From assembly GCA_018402665.1 (NCBI GenBank), contig JAGYIN010000001.1, positions 1 through 64,000 on the forward strand: DNA of 64,000 nt, given 5' to 3'. Source of the DNA: Schleiferiaceae bacterium. Lineage in GTDB: Bacteria; Bacteroidota; Bacteroidia; Flavobacteriales; Schleiferiaceae. Made by a program: the position numbers and the translations under genes. Shown in pieces: positions 1 to 9,189 of the stretch. The notes under the pieces are model-generated. The model was given only the letters and a program-made list of their open reading frames with translations, had not been told where the DNA came from and made no database searches. The first letter of the stretch is position 1; each line of letters opens with the position of its first letter.

Positions 1-2
1 CC

Positions 3-143
3 TTGATAGAATTTACGAGCAACTACAAGGTACATTGGTCAAAGGCGTTTCTGTTCCTCATCGCTTCTCTAGTGCCTTTTGGGACATTTTATGCAGAGAA
101 AAAATGGCTGCGTCCCATTGGGTTGCAACACGGGGAGCACTAA
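3..143 (+). CDS. C-terminal fragment of a DUF3817-family membrane protein (5' end outside window)
   Basis: Open frame from the window edge: LIEFTSNYKVHWSKAFLFLIASLVPFGTFYAEKKWLRPIGLQHGEH*. The VPFGTFYAEKKWLRP motif is typical of DUF3817. Confidence 0.7.
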   Translation: MIEFTSNYKVHWSKAFLFLIASLVPFGTFYAEKKWLRPIGLQHGEH

Positions 144-307
144 GCTTCTAGTGCCTCAATTTGCTTGAGTACTTCTTGCGCTTGCGCTTGTACCTTATCG
201 CTTTCTGCTCTGTTGCTGTGGCTTAACTCGTAGCTCTTTTTGATCAGTGCGTCGTATTGCGCCTCAAGCTTTTCTTTTTCCGATTTCTTTTTGAACAGTC
301 CAAACAT
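140..307 (-). CDS. Small Lacal_2735-family protein (55 aa), absent from ORF track
   Basis: Reverse-strand translation MFGLFKKKSEKEKLEAQYDALIKKSYELSHSNRAESDKVQAQAQEVLKQIEALEA*. The MFGLFKKKSEKEKL start and SxxNRxxSDK motif match the flavobacterial Lacal_2735 family. It overlaps the DUF3817 stop. Confidence 0.75.
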   Translation of the reverse strand: MFGLFKKKSEKEKLEAQYDALIKKSYELSHSNRAESDKVQAQAQEVLKQIEALEA

Positions 308-339
308 TGTTTACCTTTTCAAAGCTAACAACAGATGCT

Positions 340-1407
340 ATGACTTGTTCTTTGAGACTCTTAGTAATTACTTCATTATTCGCGCTGTTCTCCTGTCGTC
401 CTGAGACGCCGGAACCGGACCCTACGCCCGAACATTCACGGCCCTTAAGAGGAACAGATTTTAGCCAATTGCCTAAAATAGAGGCGGAAGGCTTTGTCTT
501 TACGGATGCAGACGGCAACCAAAAAGATGCACTAGAAATTTTACACGAGGCTGGACTGAATATTGTTCGACTCAAGGTATGGAACAATCCTACGGGTGAC
601 GGTTCTTTGCAAGAGCTTATTCCCTTCGTCTCTAGGCTAAGAGATTTAGAGTTGCAAATCATGCTTACGTTTCACTACAGCGATACTTGGGCCGATCCAG
701 GTTCCCAAGACCTTCCAGACCAATGGGCGAATCTTGAATTTGATGTACTCTGTGACAGCGTAGAAGCAATGACCTTTAAGACGGTACAAAAATTGGCCCC
801 GGACTATGTGCAAATAGGCAATGAAATCAATCACGGCCTAATGCACCCGCACGGCCTTCGTGATGGAGATGGTGAATTTCAAAAACTTTTACAAGCCGGT
901 TGCGCCGGTGCAAAAGCAGCAGATAGCAGCGTGATCACCATTCTGCATTATGCCGGTTATTCTAATGCGAAAAGTTTTTATCAGACTGTTGACTCCGTAG
1001 ATTACGATTGGATCGGCTTATCCTATTACCCTAAGTGGCACGGCACGGATATAGGTGTTTTGTCTGCAACGTGTTTTGAACTGCAAGATACTTTTCACCG
1101 TTCTGTGGCATTGGTTGAGACTTCCTATCCTTTTACCTTGAATTGGAACGATTGGACCAACAATCACGTTGGAGACACGAGTCAATTGCACCCAGATTAT
1201 CCCGCCACAAAGGAAGGCCAGCGCGCTTTCATAGCGTCGCTTCGAGCACTAACAGATTCTCTGGGTACCGGTCTCATTTATTGGGGTGGTGAATTGGTCG
1301 CCCACAAAGGTCCGCAGGCACAAGATGGTAGTCCATACGAGAACCAAGCGTTGTTTGATTTTTCTGGAAAAGCCGTCCCTGCCCTCTATGAGTTGGGGGC
1401 ACATTAA
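340..1407 (+). CDS. Arabinogalactan endo-beta-1,4-galactanase (GH53), lipoprotein
   Basis: Lipobox-like MTCSLRLLVITSLFALFSC, RGTDFSQLPKIE, NIVRLKVWNNP, TFHYSDTWADPGSQ, VQIGNEINHG, LVETSYPF. The ATG at 340 is preferred over the non-ATG start at 307. Confidence 0.85.
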   Translation: MTCSLRLLVITSLFALFSCRPETPEPDPTPEHSRPLRGTDFSQLPKIEAEGFVFTDADGNQKDALEILHEAGLNIVRLKVWNNPTGDGSLQELIPFVSRLRDLELQIMLTFHYSDTWADPGSQDLPDQWANLEFDVLCDSVEAMTFKTVQKLAPDYVQIGNEINHGLMHPHGLRDGDGEFQKLLQAGCAGAKAADSSVITILHYAGYSNAKSFYQTVDSVDYDWIGLSYYPKWHGTDIGVLSATCFELQDTFHRSVALVETSYPFTLNWNDWTNNHVGDTSQLHPDYPATKEGQRAFIASLRALTDSLGTGLIYWGGELVAHKGPQAQDGSPYENQALFDFSGKAVPALYELGAH

Positions 1408-2033
1408 AGCTTGAGACGTTCTCCACGAACCGATTTTGTCTTGCTGTCCCGATTCGATTTTTCGTTACCCATGGCACCACGAATGGCACTCCCTCCAGAT
1501 GTTTCTCCTTTGCGGTAGCTTATCCGAAGGCTGTTCTGAAGATCCTTCAAAAACGTTCTCTTTTCTTCGGGAATCAGAAAAGTAAGATTCATTTCAGGAA
1601 GTTGATGGATAATAACCTGTTCGATCGCTCCCATGCGCTGCAGACTGATGTCATTATCTTCATAGCCCAAATCCCCCGCAGTAAAGATGAAATGGAACTC
1701 AAGCTCGTGCGGTGCATAACTGAATTTTTCCTGGCTTACAACTACACCTGTCCCATTTTCACCATGAAACGTCAACGTCGTATGCTCGCTCGTCTTATAA
1801 AACGTGCTTCCCTGGTGCTTCACAGTGAATGTAAAATGAAAACGCTCTTGCATGTTTTCTAGACCGTATTGTGCATCTAAAATCACCGTCGTATCGCCCC
1901 TATGGGCCAATTCAAAGGGCAAGACTCGCGCAATCTGATTTCCACGCGCATCCCAATCGAAAACCACCTGCATATTCTGACCAAAACATCCTAAACCGGT
2001 AAGGCACAAGAGTACTACAACTACTTTTCTCAT
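1404..2033 (-). CDS. Hypothetical secreted protein
   Basis: Signal peptide MRKVVVVLLCLTGLGCFGQ. Convergent 4-bp overlap with the GH53 stop. Confidence 0.6.
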   Translation of the reverse strand: MRKVVVVLLCLTGLGCFGQNMQVVFDWDARGNQIARVLPFELAHRGDTTVILDAQYGLENMQERFHFTFTVKHQGSTFYKTSEHTTLTFHGENGTGVVVSQEKFSYAPHELEFHFIFTAGDLGYEDNDISLQRMGAIEQVIIHQLPEMNLTFLIPEEKRTFLKDLQNSLRISYRKGETSGGSAIRGAMGNEKSNRDSKTKSVRGERLKL

Positions 2034-2303
2034 TTTAAAGCTATCTTTAACTACCTTTTAAAGTTACACTTTCCATGACTATTAAAGCCGCCACTGTCGC
2101 TGAAAATATCCTTTACTTATTTCGAATTGGACAGAAGAATATCCGAAGCTTTCAAACCGAAGATTGGATATAGGAAAGAGCTGTGCGCGTTTTAACGTAT
2201 TGAAGAATTGGCTCAGAAAATAACACCAGAGCAATGGATAGCGACCTTCGAAAGGCAACTTAAGAAATAGGAATTCACTATTTTCGCCTTTTACTCCAAA
2301 GAA

Positions 2304-3143
2304 ATGACCGAAAACCAAACCAAATCGTCAGACAAATTCATCGATATCGATGGAGTAATTAAGGATAAAAATCCTTCACTCTACCAAATCATTCCCGGGT
2401 TTCTTATCCGTTACGTTAGCGAGCGAATTGTAAGAGAACGCGTTTTAAACCAAATCATGGTAGAGCTAAAGGACTTGAATAATTTCGAGTTCTGTGCTGC
2501 CGTTTGTAAACGATTCAATGTCACTGTTGTAAGCAAGGGTATTGAAAACATTCCCACATCGGGAGGGGCCATATTTGCAGCAAACCACCCCTTAGGCGGA
2601 ATGGATGCCATGGCGATCATGGAAAGTATTTCGCACCATCGCAATGATGTGAAGTTTTTAGTGAATGACCTTTTAATGTCCATCGTGAATCTTCGAGGAA
2701 TTTTTGTCGGAGTGAATAAGTTTGGTGCAACACCGCGTGAGAATATCCGCCGTGTAGACGAGTTATTTGCCAGTGAAAACGCCGTATTCATTTTCCCGGC
2801 AGGACTGGTCAGTAGAATGACCCAACATCGGGTCATCAGAGATTTAGATTGGAAGAAGACGTTCATTAGCAAAGCAAAAAGGCATAAAAAGCCCATCGTT
2901 CCCGTTCACATCAGTGGTCGTCTTTCCCGAAAATTCTACAGGGTTGCAAAGATTCGTAAGTTCTTTGGGATTAAAATCAACATCGAGATGCTTTTACTGG
3001 CTCAAGAAATGATGAAACAACGTGGTAAAACCATTACCATTACCTACGGAAAGCCCATCACTCCTGAGCATCTAGATAAGTCTAAGAGCGACGATGAATG
3101 GGCATATGAGGTTAAATCTAACGTATACAATCTGGCAAAATAA
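2304..3143 (+). CDS. 1-acyl-sn-glycerol-3-phosphate acyltransferase-like (PlsC/LPLAT) protein
   Basis: AANHPLGGMDAMA (NHxxxxD-type motif) and FIFPAGLVSRM. Confidence 0.8.
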   Translation: MTENQTKSSDKFIDIDGVIKDKNPSLYQIIPGFLIRYVSERIVRERVLNQIMVELKDLNNFEFCAAVCKRFNVTVVSKGIENIPTSGGAIFAANHPLGGMDAMAIMESISHHRNDVKFLVNDLLMSIVNLRGIFVGVNKFGATPRENIRRVDELFASENAVFIFPAGLVSRMTQHRVIRDLDWKKTFISKAKRHKKPIVPVHISGRLSRKFYRVAKIRKFFGIKINIEMLLLAQEMMKQRGKTITITYGKPITPEHLDKSKSDDEWAYEVKSNVYNLAK

Positions 3144-3181
3144 GTCCCCTTTAACCGGCCTTTAGGCGGTATATTTGCAGC

Positions 3182-4126
3182 ATGATAGATTTGAGTTACA
3201 TCAGACCGGCAGTACCGGTGGAGGCGATAAAGGCGGAATTGACCCAAGAGCGGTTTGTTCGCTACACCTCCAAACTCAATAATGAAATCTATATCGTCAA
3301 CGTGCACAATTCACCTGAAACGGTACAAGAAGTGGGGCGTTTACGTGAACTCACTTTTGCAAGTGCCGACGGCGGAACAGGCAAACCCGTTGATCTCGAC
3401 GAATTGGACCTTAGCGACAATCCCTATCAACAACTGATTGTTTGGAATCCGGAGGAAGAAGAGATTGTGGGAGGCTACCGCTTCATTGATGGCGCAACTG
3501 TCGCAGGAGGAAAGGGAAATCCCCAACACGACCTCAGTATGGGGCACTACTTTCAGTTTTCTAATCAGTTCCTGGAAGATTACCTGCCGTACAGCATTGA
3601 ATTAGGGCGTAGTTGGGTACAACCGAAGTACCAGCCTGCCGTCGATCCGAGAAAAGGGATGTTTGCGCTAGACAACATATGGGATGGATTGGGTGCGATT
3701 GTATTGAAATACGAAAACATGCGTCACTTTTACGGAAAGGTTACCATGTATCCCTCTTATGATCGCAATGCACGCAATTGGGTGCTTAATTTTTTAGCGC
3801 ATTATTTCCCTGATGCAGAGGGACTCATGCACCCTATCGTACCCGCTGAGCTTCCAAAGCTTCCTGAACTAGAGCAACACTTCCCTATCGATCAAACGGA
3901 TTTTTCAAGTAGCTTTAAAAAGGGACTGCGCAATCTAGGTAAACTAACCAGTGAGTTTGGCGAAAGCGTTCCTCCATTAATTAAGCAATACATGGTGCTG
4001 AGTCCAGAAATGAAAACTTTCGGCACTTTCGTTAATGCCGATTTTGGGAATGTAGAAGAGACCGGCATTCTCATCTCGGTGGATAAAATCTATGAGGAGA
4101 AACGCTCGCGTTACATCACCTTGTAA
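3182..4126 (+). CDS. GNAT-type N-acyltransferase (OlsB/GlsB/hemolysin-like)
   Basis: EVGRLRELTFASADGGTGKPVDLDELD, EEEIVGGYRFIDG, YSIELGRSWVQPKYQ. Confidence 0.8.
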   Translation: MIDLSYIRPAVPVEAIKAELTQERFVRYTSKLNNEIYIVNVHNSPETVQEVGRLRELTFASADGGTGKPVDLDELDLSDNPYQQLIVWNPEEEEIVGGYRFIDGATVAGGKGNPQHDLSMGHYFQFSNQFLEDYLPYSIELGRSWVQPKYQPAVDPRKGMFALDNIWDGLGAIVLKYENMRHFYGKVTMYPSYDRNARNWVLNFLAHYFPDAEGLMHPIVPAELPKLPELEQHFPIDQTDFSSSFKKGLRNLGKLTSEFGESVPPLIKQYMVLSPEMKTFGTFVNADFGNVEETGILISVDKIYEEKRSRYITL

Positions 4127-4172
4127 ACACCACATTGCAATTTTGGTTGTAGTGAAATAACAAAATACACAA

Positions 4173-5330
4173 ATGAACAACTTCAACTTATACAACCCTG
4201 TCAATCTTTGTTTCGGAAAAGACGAACACAGACAGTTGTCCTCACTTATCCCAAAAGACGCCAAGGTGCTTATCACCTATGGCGGTGGATCCATCAAACA
4301 AAATGGGGTTTACGAAAAAGTCATGGGTGCGCTAAAAAACCACGAAGTTTTAGAGTTTGGAGGCATCGAACCTAATCCACAATACAGCACATTACTTCGG
4401 GCATTGGCCATTATAAAAACTGAAAAAATTGACTTTTTACTCGCAGTTGGAGGAGGCTCCGTGATCGATGGAACAAAGTTTCTAGCTTCAGCAGCGCTCT
4501 TTGAGGGGGAAGAACCTTGGGATATTCTTGCAAAAGGTATTCGCACCACAAAAGCATTGCCTTTTGGAACAGTATTGACTTTGCCTGCTACTGGTTCGGA
4601 AATGAATAGTGGTGCGGTGGTGAGCCGCAAAGAGATCGGACAAAAGCGTGGTATGGGCGGTCCTGGATTATTTCCACAGTTTTCCATTTCAGACCCCACT
4701 GTAGTTGCCTCAATACCCCAACGCCAGCTTGCCAACGGTCTCGTAGATGCTTTCACCCACGTCATGGAACAATACATGACCTACCCTACTTCTGCGACTT
4801 TACAAGACCGAATTTCAGAAGGGATTCTTTCTACCCTCATCGAAATTGCTCCAAAACTGATGGACAACCCGTCGGACTACGGAACTGCTGCGAACTTCAT
4901 GTGGAGCTGCAATATGGCACTGAACGGACTGATTCAAAAAGGAGTGCCAACCGACTGGAGCATACACGCTATAGGTCATGAAATCACAGCGGCCTACAAT
5001 GTAGATCATGCGAGAACGCTCGCGATTGTTTTACCGAGTCTTTACAGATTTAAATTTGAACAAAAACAAGCAAAACTCGCCCAATACGGACGCCGCGTGC
5101 TTTCTTTAGAGGGGACAGATTTTGACGTGGCGCATGAAGCCATTGACCGCACAGAGGATTTTTTCCATTCGTTGGGCATAGAGACTAAATTAGGTGCCTA
5201 TACTAGGGATGCCGCCTCTTTTCCGGAACGCGCGGCTGCTCAACTTGAAAGTTATGGTGCCACACGCTTAGGGGAACACAAAGACATCACCCCAGCAGAC
5301 GTTATTACTATTTTAAATGCTACACTTTAA
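4173..5330 (+). CDS. Iron-containing alcohol dehydrogenase (YqhD/BdhA-like)
   Basis: FGKDEHRQLSSLIP, LAVGGGSVIDGTKF, TLPATGSEMNSGAVVS, SIHAIGHEITAAYNVDHARTLAIVLPS. Confidence 0.88.
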   Translation: MNNFNLYNPVNLCFGKDEHRQLSSLIPKDAKVLITYGGGSIKQNGVYEKVMGALKNHEVLEFGGIEPNPQYSTLLRALAIIKTEKIDFLLAVGGGSVIDGTKFLASAALFEGEEPWDILAKGIRTTKALPFGTVLTLPATGSEMNSGAVVSRKEIGQKRGMGGPGLFPQFSISDPTVVASIPQRQLANGLVDAFTHVMEQYMTYPTSATLQDRISEGILSTLIEIAPKLMDNPSDYGTAANFMWSCNMALNGLIQKGVPTDWSIHAIGHEITAAYNVDHARTLAIVLPSLYRFKFEQKQAKLAQYGRRVLSLEGTDFDVAHEAIDRTEDFFHSLGIETKLGAYTRDAASFPERAAAQLESYGATRLGEHKDITPADVITILNATL

Positions 5331-5932
5331 TGTCTCAGGAAGTTTTAAAAAATCTTTTCAGTGCTGCTCCGAGCGCATTACGTTTGGAGGAATTAGACGC
5401 CCTAGCCGCCTTATTTAACGCTCATTCTAAAGACGGGTTGGCGGTTAACTTTATCTGCACACACAACAGCCGAAGAAGTCATTTTTCTGAAATTCTTTTT
5501 CGAACTGCAGCAAAATATTACGGCCATGAAAACGTAGAAACCTTTAGCGGAGGTACGGAAGGCACTGCTTTATACACTGAAGTAGCTGAAAGTTTCAAGC
5601 GGCACGGATTTACAGCAGTGAAGGATCTCGCACCGGAGAATCCGCATTGGCAAATATTCCATCCACTGCTCGAAAGTGAGGACCATACCCCATTTTTATT
5701 CTCAAAGGCGTACCATGAGGCGCCAAATCCCGCTTCGGGCTACGTCGCGGTGATGGTCTGCGATAGCGCTAATGAGGCATGCCCAATGGTCGTAGGTGCA
5801 GCTGCACGTTTTCCTCTAACTTTTGTGGATCCCAAACGCAGTGATGGGACGCCAGAATGTAGCGATGTTTACGATGCGACTTTGAAAGAAATAGCTGCTG
5901 AAATGGGCTATTTAGCCCGCCAATTGGCTTAA
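5330..5932 (+). CDS. Low-molecular-weight protein-tyrosine-phosphatase / arsenate reductase-like protein
   Basis: NFICTHNSRRSHFSEILF (CX5R loop), SDVYDATLKEIAAEMGYLARQL. Starts in the stop codon of the upstream gene. Confidence 0.75.
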   Translation: MSQEVLKNLFSAAPSALRLEELDALAALFNAHSKDGLAVNFICTHNSRRSHFSEILFRTAAKYYGHENVETFSGGTEGTALYTEVAESFKRHGFTAVKDLAPENPHWQIFHPLLESEDHTPFLFSKAYHEAPNPASGYVAVMVCDSANEACPMVVGAAARFPLTFVDPKRSDGTPECSDVYDATLKEIAAEMGYLARQLA

Positions 5933-6343
5933 TATACCTTCAACAGCAAGGCGATAAGAGTCTAAACCAAAGCCACTTACGGAGGCTACACATTTTTGAC
6001 CTATTAAACTTGTGTGTCGAAAGTCTTCGCGTGCCAACGGGTTAGAAATGTGCACTTCATACACCGGAACGTCGATGGCCGCTATACAATCCATAAGTGC
6101 TACAGAGGTATGGGTATATCCTCCGGCATTTAAGATAACTGCATCATAAGTCCCATCGGCTTCCTGTAATAAGTCGATCAGTGCGCCCTCTACATTACTT
6201 TGCTCATAGCGAAACGACGCTACGTCATCATAAACGGCAGTAAGCTCTTCGTAGAAGGACTGAAAGTCTTGATTTCCGTAAATCCCCGGCTCTCTTTTTC
6301 CTAAAAGATTTAGATTGGGTCCGTTGAGAATTAAAATTTGCAT
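5912..6343 (-). CDS. aroQ: 3-dehydroquinate dehydratase, type II
   Basis: MQILILNGPNLNLLGKREPGIYG, VILNAGGYTHTSVALMDC, EVHISNPLAREDFRHTSLI. Confidence 0.95.
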   Translation of the reverse strand: MQILILNGPNLNLLGKREPGIYGNQDFQSFYEELTAVYDDVASFRYEQSNVEGALIDLLQEADGTYDAVILNAGGYTHTSVALMDCIAAIDVPVYEVHISNPLAREDFRHTSLIGQKCVASVSGFGLDSYRLAVEGILSQLAG

Positions 6344-6380
6344 TGTGTAAAGTTAGCGCATCAATAGCGAAATTAGGAGC

Positions 6381-7271
6381 ATGAATTGGACCGATTCCAT
6401 TACGGGTTATCTAGAGCACCTCAAATTTGAGCGTGGACTCAGCGACAACACCATTAGCGCCTATAAAAGGGACCTGAACCAATTGGCCGATTTCAGTGAT
6501 CAAAAGCCCAAACTGATTATAGCAAAACACATCTCTTCTTACCTTCAGCACCTCCACTCTATCGGCTACTCCCCGCGCTCTCAGGGGCGCGTGCTCAGTG
6601 CGCTGCGTGGATTCTTTAACTGGATGATTGATGAAGAACACCTTAGTGAGCATCCTGTGGTTTTGTTTGAAAATCCGAAGACGGGACGCAAATTGCCGGT
6701 AGTTTTGAGCGTACAAGAAGTGGTTCGTTTGCTGGAGGCCATTCCTATGAATGAAGACTTTGCGTCCCGCGACAGAGCCATCATGGAGCTGCTCTATGCC
6801 TGTGGACTGCGTGTTTCTGAGGCTTGTACACTAAAGCGTTCTCTACTTCGCTTAGAAGAAGGCTATATTATCGTGACCGGTAAAGGCAATAAACAACGGT
6901 TAGTTCCCATACATAAGGAGGCCGTAAAACACCTGGAACTCTATTTAGAATATGAACGCCCCCATCAAAAATGCCTGCCGAAACATTCGGACACCGTCTT
7001 TTTAAGCAATAGAGGTGCCGCCCTCTCTCGACAAAGCATCTTTTTGAAAATCAAAAAATTTGCTGCTTCTGCTGGAATCAAAAAAGCCATTAGCCCGCAT
7101 ACCATGCGGCACAGTTTCGCAACTCATTTGATGGAACGTGGCGCGGATTTGAGAATTGTACAGCAACTTTTAGGTCATGAAAGCATCACGACTACCGAGA
7201 TTTATACCCATATTAGCGCCCAGCAATTGAGCGATAAAATCGCCGATTTCCACCCCTTAAACCATTTGTAA
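6381..7271 (+). CDS. xerD: Tyrosine recombinase XerD
   Basis: LEHLKFERGLSDNTISAYKRDL, LLYACGLRVSEAC, HTMRHSFATHLMERGADLRIVQQLLGHESITTTEIYTHIS. Confidence 0.92.
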   Translation: MNWTDSITGYLEHLKFERGLSDNTISAYKRDLNQLADFSDQKPKLIIAKHISSYLQHLHSIGYSPRSQGRVLSALRGFFNWMIDEEHLSEHPVVLFENPKTGRKLPVVLSVQEVVRLLEAIPMNEDFASRDRAIMELLYACGLRVSEACTLKRSLLRLEEGYIIVTGKGNKQRLVPIHKEAVKHLELYLEYERPHQKCLPKHSDTVFLSNRGAALSRQSIFLKIKKFAASAGIKKAISPHTMRHSFATHLMERGADLRIVQQLLGHESITTTEIYTHISAQQLSDKIADFHPLNHL

Positions 7272-7714
7272 TGAAACGTCATTTATTCGTACTCGTGGCA
7301 GCCGTTTCGCTAAGCTGCGCTAGAAATACAGTCGACTACAGTGAAATAATTTCAGAAATGCATTCGTGCCACGACACGGCGCAATGGACGGCACCGGACC
7401 TCTATAGCGCACTTCCGGGCACCTACGATTGGCAATATGTACATTCTTGGGGATGGGGAGAACCTTATCAGAGTGAATCGGACTATGCAGGTTGGACACT
7501 CACATTGAATGCCGACAGCACTTACAGCGTGAATGGTGCTGATACGGTGTGGTATGAAGGAAATTGGTCCTTAGAGAACAGTTGGTATTCTTTTTCGTTA
7601 GACTTAGACACATCCGTGAGCACACTTTGGGGTCAACTCGTGTATTGCCCGCCCTATTTAATGTTTTACAACAGCCCCGTCGACGGCCCGGACCATTTGT
7701 ACGAAAAACGATGA
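7271..7714 (+). CDS. Hypothetical lipoprotein
   Basis: MKRHLFVLVAAVSLSCARN lipobox. Coupled to xerD (TAATG) and to the next gene (ATGA). Confidence 0.6.
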   Translation: MKRHLFVLVAAVSLSCARNTVDYSEIISEMHSCHDTAQWTAPDLYSALPGTYDWQYVHSWGWGEPYQSESDYAGWTLTLNADSTYSVNGADTVWYEGNWSLENSWYSFSLDLDTSVSTLWGQLVYCPPYLMFYNSPVDGPDHLYEKR

Positions 7715-9108
7715 ACCTAGATCAACTAATCGCCCTACAACGCGCCCATGCTCCAGTGCAAGCGCGTACTAGTTTAAAATACCGACTACAGAAATTGGAC
7801 CAGTTGCGCCGTGCGCTGCAAGGTCCATGGCAAGCGACATTGGCCAAAGCCCTTCACGAGGATTTTGGTAAAAGTCCTGTAGAAGTAGGTTTAACAGAGA
7901 TTTTCCCAACATTGGATAATCTGAAGATCATACGTAAAAACTTAAAACGTTGGTCCGCACCGCAAAAGGTAAATACACCGCTACCGCTGTTTGGATCCAC
8001 ATCCTATACCCAACCTGAACCCAAAGGCAGTACCCTGGTTATCGCACCATGGAATTATCCTATCTTCTTATCTCTACATCCTTTGTGCACCTCATTTGCC
8101 GCTGGAAACACAGTTCTTTTAAAACCATCTGAACATACGCCAAAAACTTCGGCAGCTCTAGCCGCACTCGTTGCAGAGATTTTTAAACCGGAAGAAGCAA
8201 GCGTGGTTACAGGGGGCGTAGATGTATCGACCGCGATACTCAAAGAACGCTTTGACCATATCTTTTTTACCGGCTCAACAGCTGTAGGTAAAATAGTGAT
8301 GGAAGCAGCCAGTAAACACTTGTGTAGTGTCACCTTAGAATTGGGCGGAAAAAGTCCAACGATTGTGGATGAGACGGCCAATGCATTTGAAGCCGGACAG
8401 CGCGTCGCATGGGCGAAATTCACAAATGCCGGACAGATCTGCATCGCTCCCGATCACATCTACGTGCATGCGCGAAAACTGGAAGATTTTAAGCGCGGTG
8501 TGGCTAAAGTCATTTCTCAACAATATGGTGAGGCCCCTACTTTAAGTAAGGACTATGTGCGTATTGTGAACGATCAGCATTTTAAACGACTCACCAATAT
8601 GCTCCGAGAAGCTACCGAAGAAAGCGGTACTCCTTTTATCGGAGGTACTGCCAATGCTGAACAACGTAAGATTTCTCCGGCCGTCTTTATCAACCCTTCG
8701 AAGGAAGGTGCGTTAATGAAAGAAGAAATCTTTGGTCCGCTATTGCCTGTGTTTAGCTACATGGATATAAAAGAACCATTACTGGAAATCAATTCTCGTG
8801 AACACCCGTTAGTCGTCTACATCTACAGCAAGAGCAAACGAAATATCAAAGCCATACAACAAGGAACGCGAGCAGGTGCTACTGCAGTGAATATGAGTCT
8901 GCTTCAAATCGCAAACAACTACCTTCCTTTTGGAGGTACTGGACATAGCGGGATTGGTAAAACCAATGGCCACGCAGGCTTTTTAGAATTCACCAATACC
9001 CGAAGCGCATTTTACCAGTGGGGATTCCCGGTCAATAAAATTTTAGCCCCACCCTACACGAGCGGAAAGGCAAAATTGGTACAGCGCTTAATCAAGAATC
9101 TCTTTTAA
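7711..9108 (+). CDS. Aldehyde dehydrogenase family protein
   Basis: VIAPWNYPIFLSLHP, FFTGSTAVGKIV, TLELGGKSPTIVDETAN, TNAGQICIAPDH, GPLLPVFSY, LPFGGTGHSGIGKTNG. ATG at 7711 overlaps the upstream TGA; the ORF-track start at 7564 is over-extended. Confidence 0.9.
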   Translation: MNLDQLIALQRAHAPVQARTSLKYRLQKLDQLRRALQGPWQATLAKALHEDFGKSPVEVGLTEIFPTLDNLKIIRKNLKRWSAPQKVNTPLPLFGSTSYTQPEPKGSTLVIAPWNYPIFLSLHPLCTSFAAGNTVLLKPSEHTPKTSAALAALVAEIFKPEEASVVTGGVDVSTAILKERFDHIFFTGSTAVGKIVMEAASKHLCSVTLELGGKSPTIVDETANAFEAGQRVAWAKFTNAGQICIAPDHIYVHARKLEDFKRGVAKVISQQYGEAPTLSKDYVRIVNDQHFKRLTNMLREATEESGTPFIGGTANAEQRKISPAVFINPSKEGALMKEEIFGPLLPVFSYMDIKEPLLEINSREHPLVVYIYSKSKRNIKAIQQGTRAGATAVNMSLLQIANNYLPFGGTGHSGIGKTNGHAGFLEFTNTRSAFYQWGFPVNKILAPPYTSGKAKLVQRLIKNLF

Positions 9109-9189
9109 AAGCGCGCCGTTTTATAAAGTAAAAACCAAAAAAAACCACCCGCGGCTGCGCTGCGGTAGTCTATTTATAGCTACGGCTGG

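Noticed and set aside
6381-7271. Tyrosine recombinase as a marker of a mobile element
   Set aside because: The sequence reads as housekeeping XerD, sits among chromosomal genes, and no att-like repeats or cargo genes were seen.
9125-9180. Imperfect GC-rich inverted repeat followed on the minus strand by T-rich sequence
   Set aside because: Could terminate the PPIase genes, but pairing is imperfect and it lies beside the disrupted block, so base calls may be unreliable.
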